Shown here piece after piece: positions 1 through 8,361 of a stretch of 50,110 nucleotides of DNA. Below the pieces are notes generated by a model. It did no database searches. It was not told the origin of the DNA and saw nothing but the letters and a program-made list of their open reading frames with translations. This DNA is from Stieleria tagensis (GTDB lineage Bacteria > Planctomycetota > Planctomycetia > Pirellulales > Pirellulaceae), in the NCBI RefSeq assembly GCF_024129865.1, contig NZ_JAMYFE010000091.1, positions 1 through 50,110 on the forward strand. Direction: 5' to 3'. The translations under genes were made by a program, and so were the position numbers. How positions within the stretch are numbered: position 1 is the first letter of the stretch; each line of letters starts with the position of its first letter.

Positions 1-21
1 AAACTGACGCGTCGGGTTACC
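1..21. repeat. Intergenic palindromic repeat, copy 1
   Basis: The window opens with AAACTGACGCGTCGGGTTACC. The core GACGCGTCGGGTTACC recurs exactly at 6976-6991, and the flank AAACTGACG(C/T)GTCGG recurs at 7008-7022. All copies are intergenic. The remaining bases up to 159 show no gene; they lie downstream of the minus-strand gene that ends at 160. Confidence 0.6.
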
Positions 22-159
22 CTATAGAAGCGCAGCTTGAATACCAGCGCGACAGTGCGTGGGGCTTCTTCATCCGACTGGGCTCAGTGAGCCCGTTCGG
101 AAACGATGAATCCGGCCTGCCCGATGCCGGTGACCGGGATGGAAGGCCGAGTCGACGGT

Positions 160-1332
160 TCATTCATCCAGTGAAAAAGTTGGCGTCTCACGATTCGTTG
201 GCAAGGCAGGTGCTGAGATCGCTGGCGTGGGCAGTTGATTGAGTTTATCGTCGGCGACCTTGAGTGTTCGCTCGGTTTTTTCGATCAACGACTGCAATGC
301 CTCTGCCCCCGGTTGGCCCGATTTCTCACGCCTTTCTTTCAATTGGGCTTCGGCGCGTTTTAACAGTGATTTTGTTTGCCTGACCGAATCATTCAATCGC
401 TCACGCGTCGATTTCCCTGCGATGACCGAGTACTCTCCCAAAGCTTGGATCAGGGTGTCGTAATTCCGAGTCAATGCCCCATCGATAGGAAGTGCAGAAG
501 AGGGATCAAAACGGTTGGCAAATGGCCGGCCTGAAGAACCATTTGACGATGAGGTTTGTGGTTGAGCACTGAAGGAAAGCGATGGTTGTTGCGGCAGTTC
601 TCGAGGGGCCGTGGATATCTGCGGGCGGGACTGTATGTTTGCGGGTGCACCGAAGGTCACTGGGGCGGTTGGGTAACCGCCGGTGCGGGCGGGATAGTTG
701 ATGCGCGCGGACGGATTGGGATCCCATGCCAGCGGATCGGGGCGCCCGAGAAGTTCATTCGTGCGACGTGTGATGATCTCCTCGCGAGCCTCTGCGCGGG
801 CTTGGTGTTGGGACTTCAGTTTTTCCAGTCGGGCCTCCAAGCCGTCAATCTGAGCTTGTTGCTGATCGTGCATGAAATCAAATTGGTCGCCCAACATCTC
901 GATCAATCTGGTTTTCGGACTGTTGGGGTTGTCATCGCCGGGCAACGGTTGGCCGACCGGGGCATCTGTGGACACGTCCGCCGCGAAAGCTGACACGATT
1001 TGCTTCGCCAACTCGGCCACTTCGCGAGCGTGCGGCAGCGTCGGTGCGTTGGTGGGAAATTGTTCAAAGGTCGACAATCTGTTCAAAGAACTTACGCCGG
1101 CAGAAGTGATGGTCTTTGTTCTTGGTACCAAGCGGGTCGTTTCGCCATCTTGTTGCGGTTCCCAGTAGGTTTCAAATCGGGTGACCGTTGGCTCGTCGTC
1201 TTGTGCGACCGCCCGAGTTGCCGACCAGCCAAACCAAGTGCCGGAGCAACTTACGGCAACCGCAGTGATCAGCAATGCAATTTTGCCATTGCCGATCCGC
1301 ATCGGTTTCCAAGATCGATGTTTGAGAGTCAT
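160..1332 (-). CDS. Secreted or membrane-anchored coiled-coil protein, function unknown
   Basis: A 390-residue protein that I cannot assign to a named family. Residues 1-44 hold a basic start, a hydrophobic stretch (IALLITAVAV) and an Ala-rich AVAQ end, so it is probably exported. Around residues 140-190 a strongly charged helix rich in Gln, Glu and Arg (MHDQQQAQIDGLEARLEKL) predicts a coiled coil; it ends in RRTNELLGRPDPLAWD, a motif I associate with planctomycete secreted proteins. A Pro/Ser/Gln-rich linker and a second charged helix (about 310-365) follow. AAGGA lies about 8 bases before the ATG. The gene starts 14 bases after the kinase stop, so it is probably the last gene of the sigma factor-kinase operon and may be its target or a stress-related envelope protein. 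That role is inferred from position only. Confidence 0.75.
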   Translation of the reverse strand: MTLKHRSWKPMRIGNGKIALLITAVAVSCSGTWFGWSATRAVAQDDEPTVTRFETYWEPQQDGETTRLVPRTKTITSAGVSSLNRLSTFEQFPTNAPTLPHAREVAELAKQIVSAFAADVSTDAPVGQPLPGDDNPNSPKTRLIEMLGDQFDFMHDQQQAQIDGLEARLEKLKSQHQARAEAREEIITRRTNELLGRPDPLAWDPNPSARINYPARTGGYPTAPVTFGAPANIQSRPQISTAPRELPQQPSLSFSAQPQTSSSNGSSGRPFANRFDPSSALPIDGALTRNYDTLIQALGEYSVIAGKSTRERLNDSVRQTKSLLKRAEAQLKERREKSGQPGAEALQSLIEKTERTLKVADDKLNQLPTPAISAPALPTNRETPTFSLDE

Positions 1333-1346
1333 GTTTGCATCCTTGG

Positions 1347-3044
1347 TCAGAACGAGGGGGAGAAGTGGTCAGCGGATGAAGCGACCGGTGCTGGTCGGCC
1401 ACCGGCAGTCTGGTTTTCGATCTGCAGCAATTCATTGTGAATCCGCTGCACGTCAGATGGGAATGTCGGCCACAGCCACAACATTTCCGGTGGCAGATTG
1501 GGTTCGGGTGTTGGGGGCGTTGCAGCGATCGTCACCGGATTGCGAGTGGGGCGGATCGATTCCCAGATCGGTTCACGATCATTGTCCGCCGGTGGCGGCG
1601 CGTCGGTTGGCTGTTTGCGTGTTGACTGTTTGGCGGCCGGCGTGGATGGCACTGTCGCCAGTTGAGTTGCCATCGGTTCGTCATTCGACGGGCTTTGCGT
1701 CAGAGCGGATGTGACGAGCACTGTGGCCAGAGTTGTTCCGGCCAGAGTCGCTACGGCCAGTGCTATTGCGGTCAGGGTAGCTGTGGTTGTCGCCACCAGG
1801 CCGCGGCGACTGGTGGGCGGCTGCAACTCGCTGGGCAGTTCGTTGGCAGACGGTTGACGCAGATGCAGTTCCACTTTGCGCAGCAATCTCGCCGCATCAT
1901 CCGCCGTGGCGATCCGCTCGGTGATGTTTTTGGCCAGGAACCGTTCCAACAAGCGGTCGACCCATGCCGGCAGCGACTCGATGCGAACCGTGGCCGGTCG
2001 TGGTTGAGTGTCGATGACTTTGCGCAGCACCGCGATCGGCGAATCGGCGGTGAATGGAGGGCGGCCGGTTATCATCGCGTACAGCACGCTGCCCAACGAG
2101 AACAGATCGCTTTGCCGGCTGATGTCGTCGCCGGCCGCCTGTTCAGGGCTCATGTACTGGGGCGTGCCGGTGACCATGCCGCTGACGGTCACCGTTGCAT
2201 CATCGATGGCTCGCGCCAAACCAAAGTCACCGATCAGGATTCGGGGACTGTTTTCTTCCAGCAGGACGTTGCCGGGTTTGATGTCGCGGTGGATGACACC
2301 GCGTTCGTGCGCGGCAGCCAACCCTTCGGCGATCTGGGCTGCGATGTCGATCGCTGTCTCCAGCGGCAACGGGCCTTCGTCGTTGATCCGGTCTTGCAAA
2401 CTGCGACCCGCGGAGTCGGATCCGATCAGCGGCATGACTAAATACGGCGGGTGAGAATTCTCATTGACTCCATAGATCGGCATGATCGCTGGATGCGTGA
2501 TCGCTGCGGCCGCGCGTGCTTCGCGGGCGAAGCGTCGCCGTGCCGGTGCCAATCCGGCCAGGTGTGGCGCAAGGAATTTAATTGCGACCGGACGAGCCAG
2601 CTGTTGGTCATAGCCGGCAACAACAACACCCATGCCGCCGCTGCCGACAATGGAGTCGATTCGATAGCGATCAAGGGTCCCCAGTGAAGTCGCATGCTGC
2701 ACCGATGCCTGGCCGTGCTGATCGGGACGCAAAATCGATCGCAGCCAAACCAGCATGGCGTCCGAGCCCGCGACCAATGCGGCGGAGGGACGTCCCAGAC
2801 TCCAGCCATCGTTGACGGCTGCCTGTTGATGGGACGTGTAAACACTTCTTGTTTCCTGCCACCAGGATGGATCAGCGACCAGCGTTTCCAATCGTTGGCG
2901 GCAGATGACACAGGACGACAGGTGGCTCTCGGCGACGCGCAGCGGATCGCCCTGCAACGTTTCGTCCAACAGTTGCAGCAGCGTGGCTTGATTGCAATGT
3001 TGGTCCGGCTGTTCGGTCGGGCTGGGGAAGTTGGCAGCAACCAT
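1347..3044 (-). CDS. Serine/threonine protein kinase with N-terminal anti-sigma-like zinc motif
   Basis: A 565-residue Hanks-type kinase. Residues 41-48 read HLSSCVIC, the HX3CX2C motif of zinc-binding anti-sigma domains. The kinase domain spans about 125-390: glycine loop GSGGMG (134-139), ATP-binding Lys156 in VAIKFL, catalytic HRDIKPGN with Asp254 and Asn259, DFG at 273-275, and activation segment TGTPQYMSPEQ. A hydrophobic Ala/Thr/Leu-rich segment at about 415-447 is the single membrane span; a Pro/Thr-rich, probably periplasmic tail follows. All catalytic residues are present, so it should be active. One base separates the ATG from the stop of the upstream sigma factor gene, which implies translational coupling. 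In planctomycetes, kinases next to ECF sigma factors are thought to control them; the zinc motif suggests that this one also binds the sigma factor. Confidence 0.93.
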   Translation of the reverse strand: MVAANFPSPTEQPDQHCNQATLLQLLDETLQGDPLRVAESHLSSCVICRQRLETLVADPSWWQETRSVYTSHQQAAVNDGWSLGRPSAALVAGSDAMLVWLRSILRPDQHGQASVQHATSLGTLDRYRIDSIVGSGGMGVVVAGYDQQLARPVAIKFLAPHLAGLAPARRRFAREARAAAAITHPAIMPIYGVNENSHPPYLVMPLIGSDSAGRSLQDRINDEGPLPLETAIDIAAQIAEGLAAAHERGVIHRDIKPGNVLLEENSPRILIGDFGLARAIDDATVTVSGMVTGTPQYMSPEQAAGDDISRQSDLFSLGSVLYAMITGRPPFTADSPIAVLRKVIDTQPRPATVRIESLPAWVDRLLERFLAKNITERIATADDAARLLRKVELHLRQPSANELPSELQPPTSRRGLVATTTATLTAIALAVATLAGTTLATVLVTSALTQSPSNDEPMATQLATVPSTPAAKQSTRKQPTDAPPPADNDREPIWESIRPTRNPVTIAATPPTPEPNLPPEMLWLWPTFPSDVQRIHNELLQIENQTAGGRPAPVASSADHFSPSF

Positions 3045-3045
3045 C

Positions 3046-3672
3046 TCAATCCGCCTCCCGTTGCTCGATGAATTCTCGGATACGTTTCAGCACCCTGCAG
3101 CGAGCGACATAGATCGCGCCGGGGCTGGTCCCCAATCGCGCGGCGACTTCGTCGGCCGTCCGGTTTTCGACCGCGGTTTGCCAAAACGATTGCCAGGCGG
3201 TGTCGGAGACCATGGATTGAACGTGCTGGGCCGCACAATGAAACAGTTGGCGTCGCTGCTGGCAATCGAACTCCGACTGCAACTGGTCAACGACCGGGTC
3301 ACGCTGGATGCTCAAGAGATCGGTTGGACCGCCGATCGCTGATTCACGATTGGCCATGCGGCGAAATCGGTCGACGGTGACGCGGCGTGTGGTCTGTGAC
3401 AGCCAACCACGGAACGAACCGGCGGTGTCCGGATCGAATCGATCAATCGCTCGTGCCACCCGCAGCAGCACCTCTTGCACAATTTCTCGGGCGTCGGCGT
3501 CCTGCATTTGCCGGCGTTTGGCGATCCGATAGATCACCGGTTCGTACAGCTCCAGAAACTCGCTCCACGCTTCGTGGTTACCGCGATCACGCAGCCGCAG
3601 CAGCAAACTCGGTCGTGTCAGCGGTGCAACGGACAAGGGGTGACTCGTAAAGACATGGAAATCGCCAAACAA
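3046..3672 (-). CDS. RNA polymerase sigma-70 factor, ECF subfamily
   Basis: A 208-residue ECF sigma factor. Region 2 covers about residues 20-95 (PSLLLRLRDRGNHEAWSEF, then DADAREIVQEVLLRVARAI and FRGWLSQTTRRVTVDRFRR). Region 4 covers about 140-200 (RTADEVAARLGTSPGAIYVA, then RCRVLKRIREF), a helix-turn-helix for the -35 element. Length fits the family. The only in-frame start that keeps the ORF full length is TTG at 3672, and GAGG six bases before it supports that choice. The gene heads the sigma-kinase-coiled-coil operon. The linked kinase with an anti-sigma motif suggests control by phosphorylation or sequestration. The preceding 73 bases up to the next gene hold no recognisable motif. Confidence 0.92.
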   Translation of the reverse strand: MFGDFHVFTSHPLSVAPLTRPSLLLRLRDRGNHEAWSEFLELYEPVIYRIAKRRQMQDADAREIVQEVLLRVARAIDRFDPDTAGSFRGWLSQTTRRVTVDRFRRMANRESAIGGPTDLLSIQRDPVVDQLQSEFDCQQRRQLFHCAAQHVQSMVSDTAWQSFWQTAVENRTADEVAARLGTSPGAIYVARCRVLKRIREFIEQREAD

Positions 3673-3745
3673 TCAGGACCTCGTTGTTCTACACGTCTGC
3701 AGTCACACCGTCTTACAACAGAAACGAAAAAAACATCGATTTGCG

Positions 3746-5485
3746 TTACTCTTCCACTTGGCCGATCATCAGATTGCCAAACAGTGCGGCGTCGTCATCG
3801 CTCAACTGCTGCGAGGCACTACAAATGGCCACCATTTGATGCGGCGTCGGTGGGGACAGAACGACCGCCGTGATGGTACGCGGCTGTGTCGGATCACCAT
3901 CGGGCGGATACGCAACGACGTCATAATGCTTGGTCGACGCCCACTTGCCGTCGGAGGTTCTCCAACGCAGCGACAGACAGGTCAATCCGCGGCCTTGTTG
4001 CACCACCTGGACTTGGATCATATAGCGCGTGTTGGGTTCGACGGGCAGCATCGCCAGTCCGGCGCCGTCGAGTGAACCGGTGATCGTGACTTGGCCGTCT
4101 TGCAACACGACCGCGCCGGAATCGTTGTCCCGCCAGCTTTCCCACACCGGTTGAACGTCCAATTCGGTTGCGTGCAGTTGATCGTCCTCGGCGGACACCG
4201 ACGCTGGCGTGGGGTCCGCTGCCGAGGGCTTCAGTGAAGTTGGCTTTGGCGATGCTGAATTGTCCGTTGTCGTGACAGCATCGGGTTGCGGCGATCGAGT
4301 CGCTGCGACCACGTCACGGATCACTTGCGAGATCCCGGGCAATTGTTCTTCCCAATGCGGGAACGTGTCTTTGCCATGCCACAACGCTTGGTCCGTCGCC
4401 GGCGGCCACCAACGGCCGTGTTCACCATACAGCCAGACCAGAGAGTCGCTGTGTTGCAGTGCGGCGGACAAATTGCGACGCAGCAATTCCAGTCGATCCC
4501 TGCGATCGGGCTGCAGCGTGTAGGTCCCGGCCAGCGTCGGATGAATCGCGTCCAGGTAGATTGGAAAGGCGACACGGATTTGCCGGTCGTATTTGGGTTG
4601 ATTCTCGGTGGCGATCAATTGTCGCCCGCGACTGCGGACGCCCTCGGCACAGTCGGCGAACTGCGATTCCGTTTCAAACCAGTAAGCGTTCTCGCAGCCA
4701 TCGATGATCGTCATCGTCCGCGGGATCACATCCAACCAGCCATCCACAAACGCCGGCAACAATCCATACGAATGCGCGGCCAAGCACCAGTTCGCATCCG
4801 ATCGGCCGACCGGTGAGGGTCCGCGATGGGGGTGATCATCGATCAGATAGCTGAGCAGGAAATAGCTGTAGAGTTCGGCATCGGGAAATTCATCAGCGAT
4901 CGCCTGCATGACTTGGCGACCGCGTCGACGCGCCGCCGACTGGTATTCGTCAAAGCCATGTTTGCGGGCGCCGGGTTGCCGCGTGTAATGAAATTGCCGA
5001 AACGGTTTCGTGTAAGGTTCGGCATCAAACAGCAACCCCTTCAATCCTGCCTGGCGTGCAAGCCGAGCAGCGATGCGATAGTGTTCGCTGATGATTTGCC
5101 AACCGTCGTCATCTAGCCAATCAATGTCGCCCGGGTTGGCTTTTAGCAACAGGTAGTTGTCAGCCATCTGCTGCTTGGTTGCCGCGGTGACCGCATCGAT
5201 CGACCGTTGCACGTTCAACCGACTCCAATCGTCGCGACTGTGTGCGGTGGCCAGCGGGTTGGGGTTGCCCGAATCGGCGTGCAGAGTCATCACGCAACCG
5301 GTCAGCGGCAGATCGCCAGGCATCTGGTCGATGTCACGTGCAAACTGCGAAGCCGTTGGCGCGTTCCAGCCACAGGTGATGATCCGCGGTGCAGGCAGCT
5401 GGGTGGGATCCTGTGCAAGATCCTGGGAAGCGGCAAACAGCACCCACAGCGAGCTGAAAACGAATGGCAAGAATTGGCGTGTCAT
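3746..5485 (-). CDS. Secreted protein of unknown function, glycosidase-like barrel suspected
   Basis: A 579-residue protein starting at the ATG at 5485; two GTG codons just upstream are alternatives. Residues 1-25 form a signal peptide (FLPFVFSSLWVLFAASQ). Residues about 30-380 resemble a TIM-barrel glycoside hydrolase-like domain: IITCGWNAPTA at the start, GLLFDAEPY in the middle, ELYSYFLLSYL, and WLYGEHGRWWPP near the end. The Asp/Glu in FDAEPY could be catalytic but this is not established. A Pro/Ser/Thr-rich linker (about 395-435) leads to a C-terminal domain (about 440-575, with NTRYMIQVQVVQQGRGLTCL) that looks like a beta-sandwich carbohydrate-binding module. I do not recognise the exact family. 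No close operon partner is visible. Confidence 0.75.
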   Translation of the reverse strand: MTRQFLPFVFSSLWVLFAASQDLAQDPTQLPAPRIITCGWNAPTASQFARDIDQMPGDLPLTGCVMTLHADSGNPNPLATAHSRDDWSRLNVQRSIDAVTAATKQQMADNYLLLKANPGDIDWLDDDGWQIISEHYRIAARLARQAGLKGLLFDAEPYTKPFRQFHYTRQPGARKHGFDEYQSAARRRGRQVMQAIADEFPDAELYSYFLLSYLIDDHPHRGPSPVGRSDANWCLAAHSYGLLPAFVDGWLDVIPRTMTIIDGCENAYWFETESQFADCAEGVRSRGRQLIATENQPKYDRQIRVAFPIYLDAIHPTLAGTYTLQPDRRDRLELLRRNLSAALQHSDSLVWLYGEHGRWWPPATDQALWHGKDTFPHWEEQLPGISQVIRDVVAATRSPQPDAVTTTDNSASPKPTSLKPSAADPTPASVSAEDDQLHATELDVQPVWESWRDNDSGAVVLQDGQVTITGSLDGAGLAMLPVEPNTRYMIQVQVVQQGRGLTCLSLRWRTSDGKWASTKHYDVVAYPPDGDPTQPRTITAVVLSPPTPHQMVAICSASQQLSDDDAALFGNLMIGQVEE

Positions 5486-5528
5486 CACCACAAGATAGCC
5501 GATTATCAGCCGTTGAGGGCTAACTCAC

Positions 5529-5565
5529 GGTTCCTTGCTACCAGCTTTGCACGGTCCAAGGAACC
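5529..5565. other. Intergenic inverted repeat
   Basis: GGTTCCTTG (5529-5537) and CAAGGAACC (5557-5565) are perfect 9-base arms around a 19-base loop. The repeat lies downstream of the amidotransferase-fold gene and upstream of the 3746-5485 gene, both on the minus strand. No T-run follows on either side, so it is not a typical intrinsic terminator. It may be a leader hairpin or an operator. Confidence 0.45.
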
Positions 5566-5679
5566 GGCGCTAGTGCGTGCCGGCTGATTGGCGAAAAATG
5601 TTTTCTGACAGGCTCTCGTAGCGCTTTGACCAACGATGAATTTGTGTCGATCAATGCCAATGCCATGAATCATCCGCGC

Positions 5680-6453
5680 CTAGGCGACTAGGCGTAGCTT
5701 GTCGGCTTCTTGGGCCTTGGCTTCGCAGATGCCTTCGATGAATTCTTCAAAGATCCTGACGTCCAGCGCCGAGGCGGCGCTGCATTCGGGGTGGAACTGG
5801 GTGCCGACTGCGAACCAGTCCATCATTTCACTTTCGATGGCTTCGACGACGCCATCGGGGCAGCGTGCGGTGACCCGGAAACCGGGAGCGACTTCATCGA
5901 TTGCCATGTGGTGGCGGCTGCTAACTCGGATTTCGCCGTCGCCAAAGACACGTCCGACCAGCGAGTCGCTTTCGACTTCCAACGTGTGGCGATGGTTGGG
6001 GTCATGCGGGTCCAGGTGGGGCACGGCGGACGGCAAGTCTTCTTTGATATGCAGGAACAGGTTGCCGCCCTGTTGGATGTTCATCAGTTGCATGCCGGCA
6101 CCGATCGCCAACAATGGAATGCGTCGTTCGGCGATTTCAGCGATCAGCAAACGGTCGCTGGTTTCGCGAACCGGATCCATCGGTCGCACGCTGGCGTGCA
6201 ACATGAACCCATCGTTGCGAGGATCTAAATCGGCGCCGCCGATCATCATGAACCCGTCGACCAGCTCGAGGGCTCGGGCCACCGCTTCGGGATCATCCGT
6301 GGGTGGAATCACAACTGGGATTCCGCCGGCCGACTGGATCGACTGGAAATAACCGGCAGCCAGATAGGCAAACCCCGGCTTATTTCGATCAGCAGCTTTG
6401 AAATCGCAATTGATGCCGATCACAGGTTTGCTTTGAACAGCTTGGTTAGACAT
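5680..6453 (-). CDS. Peptidase C26 / gamma-glutamyl hydrolase-like protein lacking the catalytic Cys
   Basis: A 257-residue class I glutamine amidotransferase-fold protein of the PuuD-like (peptidase C26) type. Residues 11-15 VIGIN and 71-77 IGGADLD match the family start and the GGxDxxP-type segment. The nucleophile elbow, normally GICRGMQ, reads AIGAGMQ at 116-122, so Gly118 stands where the catalytic Cys should be. The other two triad residues remain in FHPE (His221, Glu223). The protein therefore probably cannot hydrolyse gamma-glutamyl amides by the usual mechanism; it may bind such ligands, act as a regulatory pseudoenzyme, or use different chemistry. The start at 6453 is chosen because GAGGAAA lies about 7 bases upstream and because MSNQ precedes the conserved VIGIN strand; the frame stays open further upstream without support. 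It is monocistronic and divergent from the FabH-like gene. Confidence 0.85.
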   Translation of the reverse strand: MSNQAVQSKPVIGINCDFKAADRNKPGFAYLAAGYFQSIQSAGGIPVVIPPTDDPEAVARALELVDGFMMIGGADLDPRNDGFMLHASVRPMDPVRETSDRLLIAEIAERRIPLLAIGAGMQLMNIQQGGNLFLHIKEDLPSAVPHLDPHDPNHRHTLEVESDSLVGRVFGDGEIRVSSRHHMAIDEVAPGFRVTARCPDGVVEAIESEMMDWFAVGTQFHPECSAASALDVRIFEEFIEGICEAKAQEADKLRLVA

Positions 6454-6822
6454 CCGACGTTTCCTCATAAAAGTCGCGAAATGCATGAACGGTGGCGCAG
6501 CAGCGTGCTGTACCAATGAATGAGCAGGGAAGAGTCGAGAAACTCTGCACCGAACCGAGCAGAAATCGGCCACATCGATCGGTCGACCGGTCAAGGACCA
6601 GCGCCAATCGGAGCCGAAAACGGCGGCGAATAAGACTGAAAAGATGAATAGGGATTGAGCGTTTTACATCCATCATGGAGTCACTCTTATCCGTCCTTGG
6701 TATCAGGACCGCCCAGCGGTTCGGTGGCAGTCGGAAACGCGTGACATCCACGTGTCTCCCGTGCGGCGAGGAAAATAGCCGTGTCTTTCACCAGAACCAA
6801 ACATTCTCTACATCTTGTGAAA

Positions 6823-6850
6823 ACTGCCTCGTGCTAGCACGACAGGCAGT
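6823..6850. repeat. Hairpin-forming inverted repeat around a GTGCTAGCAC palindrome
   Basis: Outer arms ACTGCCT (6823-6829) and AGGCAGT (6844-6850) enclose CGTGCTAGCACG, itself a perfect palindrome (6830-6841), with only an AC bulge between. GTGCTAGCAA (6849-6858) and GCTAGC (6870-6875) follow. The arrangement could form a cruciform or an RNA hairpin of 11-12 base pairs. The following CTTTCTTTT gives weak support for a terminator on the plus strand, but no plus-strand gene lies upstream. Confidence 0.5.
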
Positions 6851-6970
6851 GCTAGCAACCCTTTCTTTTGCTAGCTAACACGCCCATGAGGAAGCCCGGG
6901 GCGTTTGATGTGAGGTGAGAGAAGGCTTTCCGATCGACTAGCGGCGCGGCGTGAGGGATTGGTTTTTGGT

Positions 6971-7022
6971 AGCCCGACGCGTCGGGTTACCATCAAATCA
7001 CAACTTCAAAACTGACGTGTCG
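6971..7022. repeat. Intergenic palindromic repeat, copies 2 and 3
   Basis: AGCCCGACGCGTCGGGTTACC (6971-6991) contains the perfect palindrome CCCGACGCGTCGGG. A diverged half-copy, AAACTGACGTGTCGG, lies at 7008-7022. Both match the first bases of the window. They sit 160-210 bases before the FabH-like start. I recall short intergenic elements of this kind being frequent in Rhodopirellula-type genomes; that is memory, not a search. Confidence 0.55.
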
Positions 7023-7183
7023 GCTGGTGGGGGGGCTGTTTGCTAGGTGCCACTGCGATCGTGATATCCCTGCAATTGACCGCACCAAGGCTGTTGAAAC
7101 ATTTCACAGCGGTTTATAAATCCAGAACCTGGCAACACCGGGTAGATACCCAACTGAATCAGCGACAGACGGAGAAACCACGC

Positions 7184-8296
7184 GTGAAGTTTGAGAACGT
7201 TCGATTGGCGTCCATCGGCGCGTTGGTCCCTGAGGAAGTCTGGTCGAGCGACGACATCGAACGCCGGCTGCAACCGCTGTACGAACGACTGAAACTTCCC
7301 GAGGGCCGTCTGGAGATGATGTCGGGAATTGCCCAGCGACGCGTTTGGCCGACGGGCACGATGCCCAGCGGACCCAGCATTCGCTCGGCCAAACTGGCGA
7401 TCGAGGCGGCGGGGATCGATCCCGGACGAGTCGGCTGTCTGATACATGCCAGCGTTTGTCGGGATTTTCTGGAACCCGCCACCGCGTCACGAGTCCACCA
7501 CGGCGTGGGGCTGTCGTCGGATTGTTGGGTGTACGACGTCTCCAATGCCTGTTTGGGAGTGATCAACGGAGCGGTTCAGATCGCCATGATGATCGAATCC
7601 GGTGCGATCGAAGCGGGGATCGTGGTGGGGACCGAGAACAGCCGGATGTTGTTGGAATCGACAATGAACGCGTTGATTGCGGACTCGACCCTTAAACGCA
7701 AGGACATCAAGGGAGCATTTGCATCGTTGACGATCGGGTCGGGCAGCTGTGCTTGGTTGCTGTCCCATGCGAGATTGGCTGCCGATGCCTCCAGCGTCGA
7801 TGTTGGGATCGCCGAGGCGCGGACCCGGTTTCACGATTTGTGCGTCAGTGCCAGCGATTCCGCCGGTGCGAACATGAATCCGCTGATGGAGACGGATTCG
7901 GAGCAGTTGATGGCCGAGGGGATTGCCGCGGGGGTTGCCGGGTTTGCGAAATTATTGTCCGAAAGCGGGTGGAGTCGCGATTCGATTGATCGCTCGATTT
8001 GCCACCAAGTAGGGGGGCGCCATCGAGCTGCGATGTTGGAATCGATGGAATTGCCGTTGGATCGAGACAGCATCACATTTCCCTGGCTGGGCAACACCGG
8101 TTCGGTGGCGTTGCCCCTGACGGTGGCTGCTGCGGCGGCGCGGGGCGAGCTGAGCGGGGGGGATCGGGTGGCGATGTTGGGTATCGGGTCGGGAATCAAC
8201 AGTGTGATGCTGGCATCCCGCTGGGGACAGACCCCGGTGGCCGGCAATGTTTCGGTGCTCGAAAATGGGGCGTTGCCCTTGAAAAATCCCGGTTGA
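7184..8296 (+). CDS. 3-oxoacyl-ACP synthase III family protein (FabH/OleA-like)
   Basis: A thiolase-fold condensing enzyme, 370 residues from the GTG at 7184 (GGAG about 9 bases upstream); an ATG at 7040 would add a 48-residue extension without conserved features. The active-site triad is complete: Cys123 in VSNACLGV, His273 in CHQVGGRH and Asn303 in WLGNTGSVA. Members join an acyl thioester to a second acyl or malonyl unit. FabH starts fatty acid synthesis, whereas OleA condenses two fatty acyl-CoAs head to head for long-chain hydrocarbons. This protein is somewhat longer than typical FabH and stands apart from other fatty acid genes, so OleA-type chemistry is a fair alternative, but no oleBCD genes are in view. 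It is followed by an unlinked ribosomal gene. Confidence 0.85.
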   Translation: MKFENVRLASIGALVPEEVWSSDDIERRLQPLYERLKLPEGRLEMMSGIAQRRVWPTGTMPSGPSIRSAKLAIEAAGIDPGRVGCLIHASVCRDFLEPATASRVHHGVGLSSDCWVYDVSNACLGVINGAVQIAMMIESGAIEAGIVVGTENSRMLLESTMNALIADSTLKRKDIKGAFASLTIGSGSCAWLLSHARLAADASSVDVGIAEARTRFHDLCVSASDSAGANMNPLMETDSEQLMAEGIAAGVAGFAKLLSESGWSRDSIDRSICHQVGGRHRAAMLESMELPLDRDSITFPWLGNTGSVALPLTVAAAAARGELSGGDRVAMLGIGSGINSVMLASRWGQTPVAGNVSVLENGALPLKNPG

Positions 8297-8339
8297 GCAG
8301 CGACACTCTGCGGCTTCCGAAAATCCGATGCGTGACCGC

Positions 8340-8361
8340 CACAGGGAATTGTTGCCCTGTG
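8340..8361 (+). other. Hairpin in the rpsD upstream region
   Basis: CACAGGG (8340-8346) and CCCTGTG (8355-8361) are perfect 7-base arms around an 8-base loop, between the FabH-like stop and rpsD. No T-run follows. It may be part of the rpsD leader; S4 regulates its own mRNA in other bacteria, but no such structure can be proven here. Confidence 0.35.

Larger units (their letters stand above)
6454..7183. other. 730-base intergenic region between divergent genes
   Basis: No convincing gene was found. The region must hold the promoters of the C26-like gene (leftward) and the FabH-like gene (rightward). It contains a strong hairpin (6823-6850), several GCTAGC words, and the palindromic repeat copies at 6971-7022, both described separately. 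An open frame at 6446-6751 on the minus strand has no family features and is not called. Confidence 0.6.

Noticed and set aside
5529-5565. Inverted repeat as terminator of the C26-like gene
   Set aside because: 115 bases after the stop and without a T-run on the minus strand.
6446-6751. 101-codon minus-strand frame upstream of the C26-like gene
   Set aside because: Overlaps the promoter and start of the real gene, basic composition, no motif or ribosome site.
7040-7183. ATG at 7040 as the FabH-like start
   Set aside because: It adds 48 residues without family match and overlaps the intergenic repeat area; the GTG at 7184 has a ribosome site and begins at the conserved strand.
8340-8361. Hairpin after the FabH-like gene as a terminator
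   Set aside because: No U-tract follows; kept only as a structure in the rpsD upstream region.
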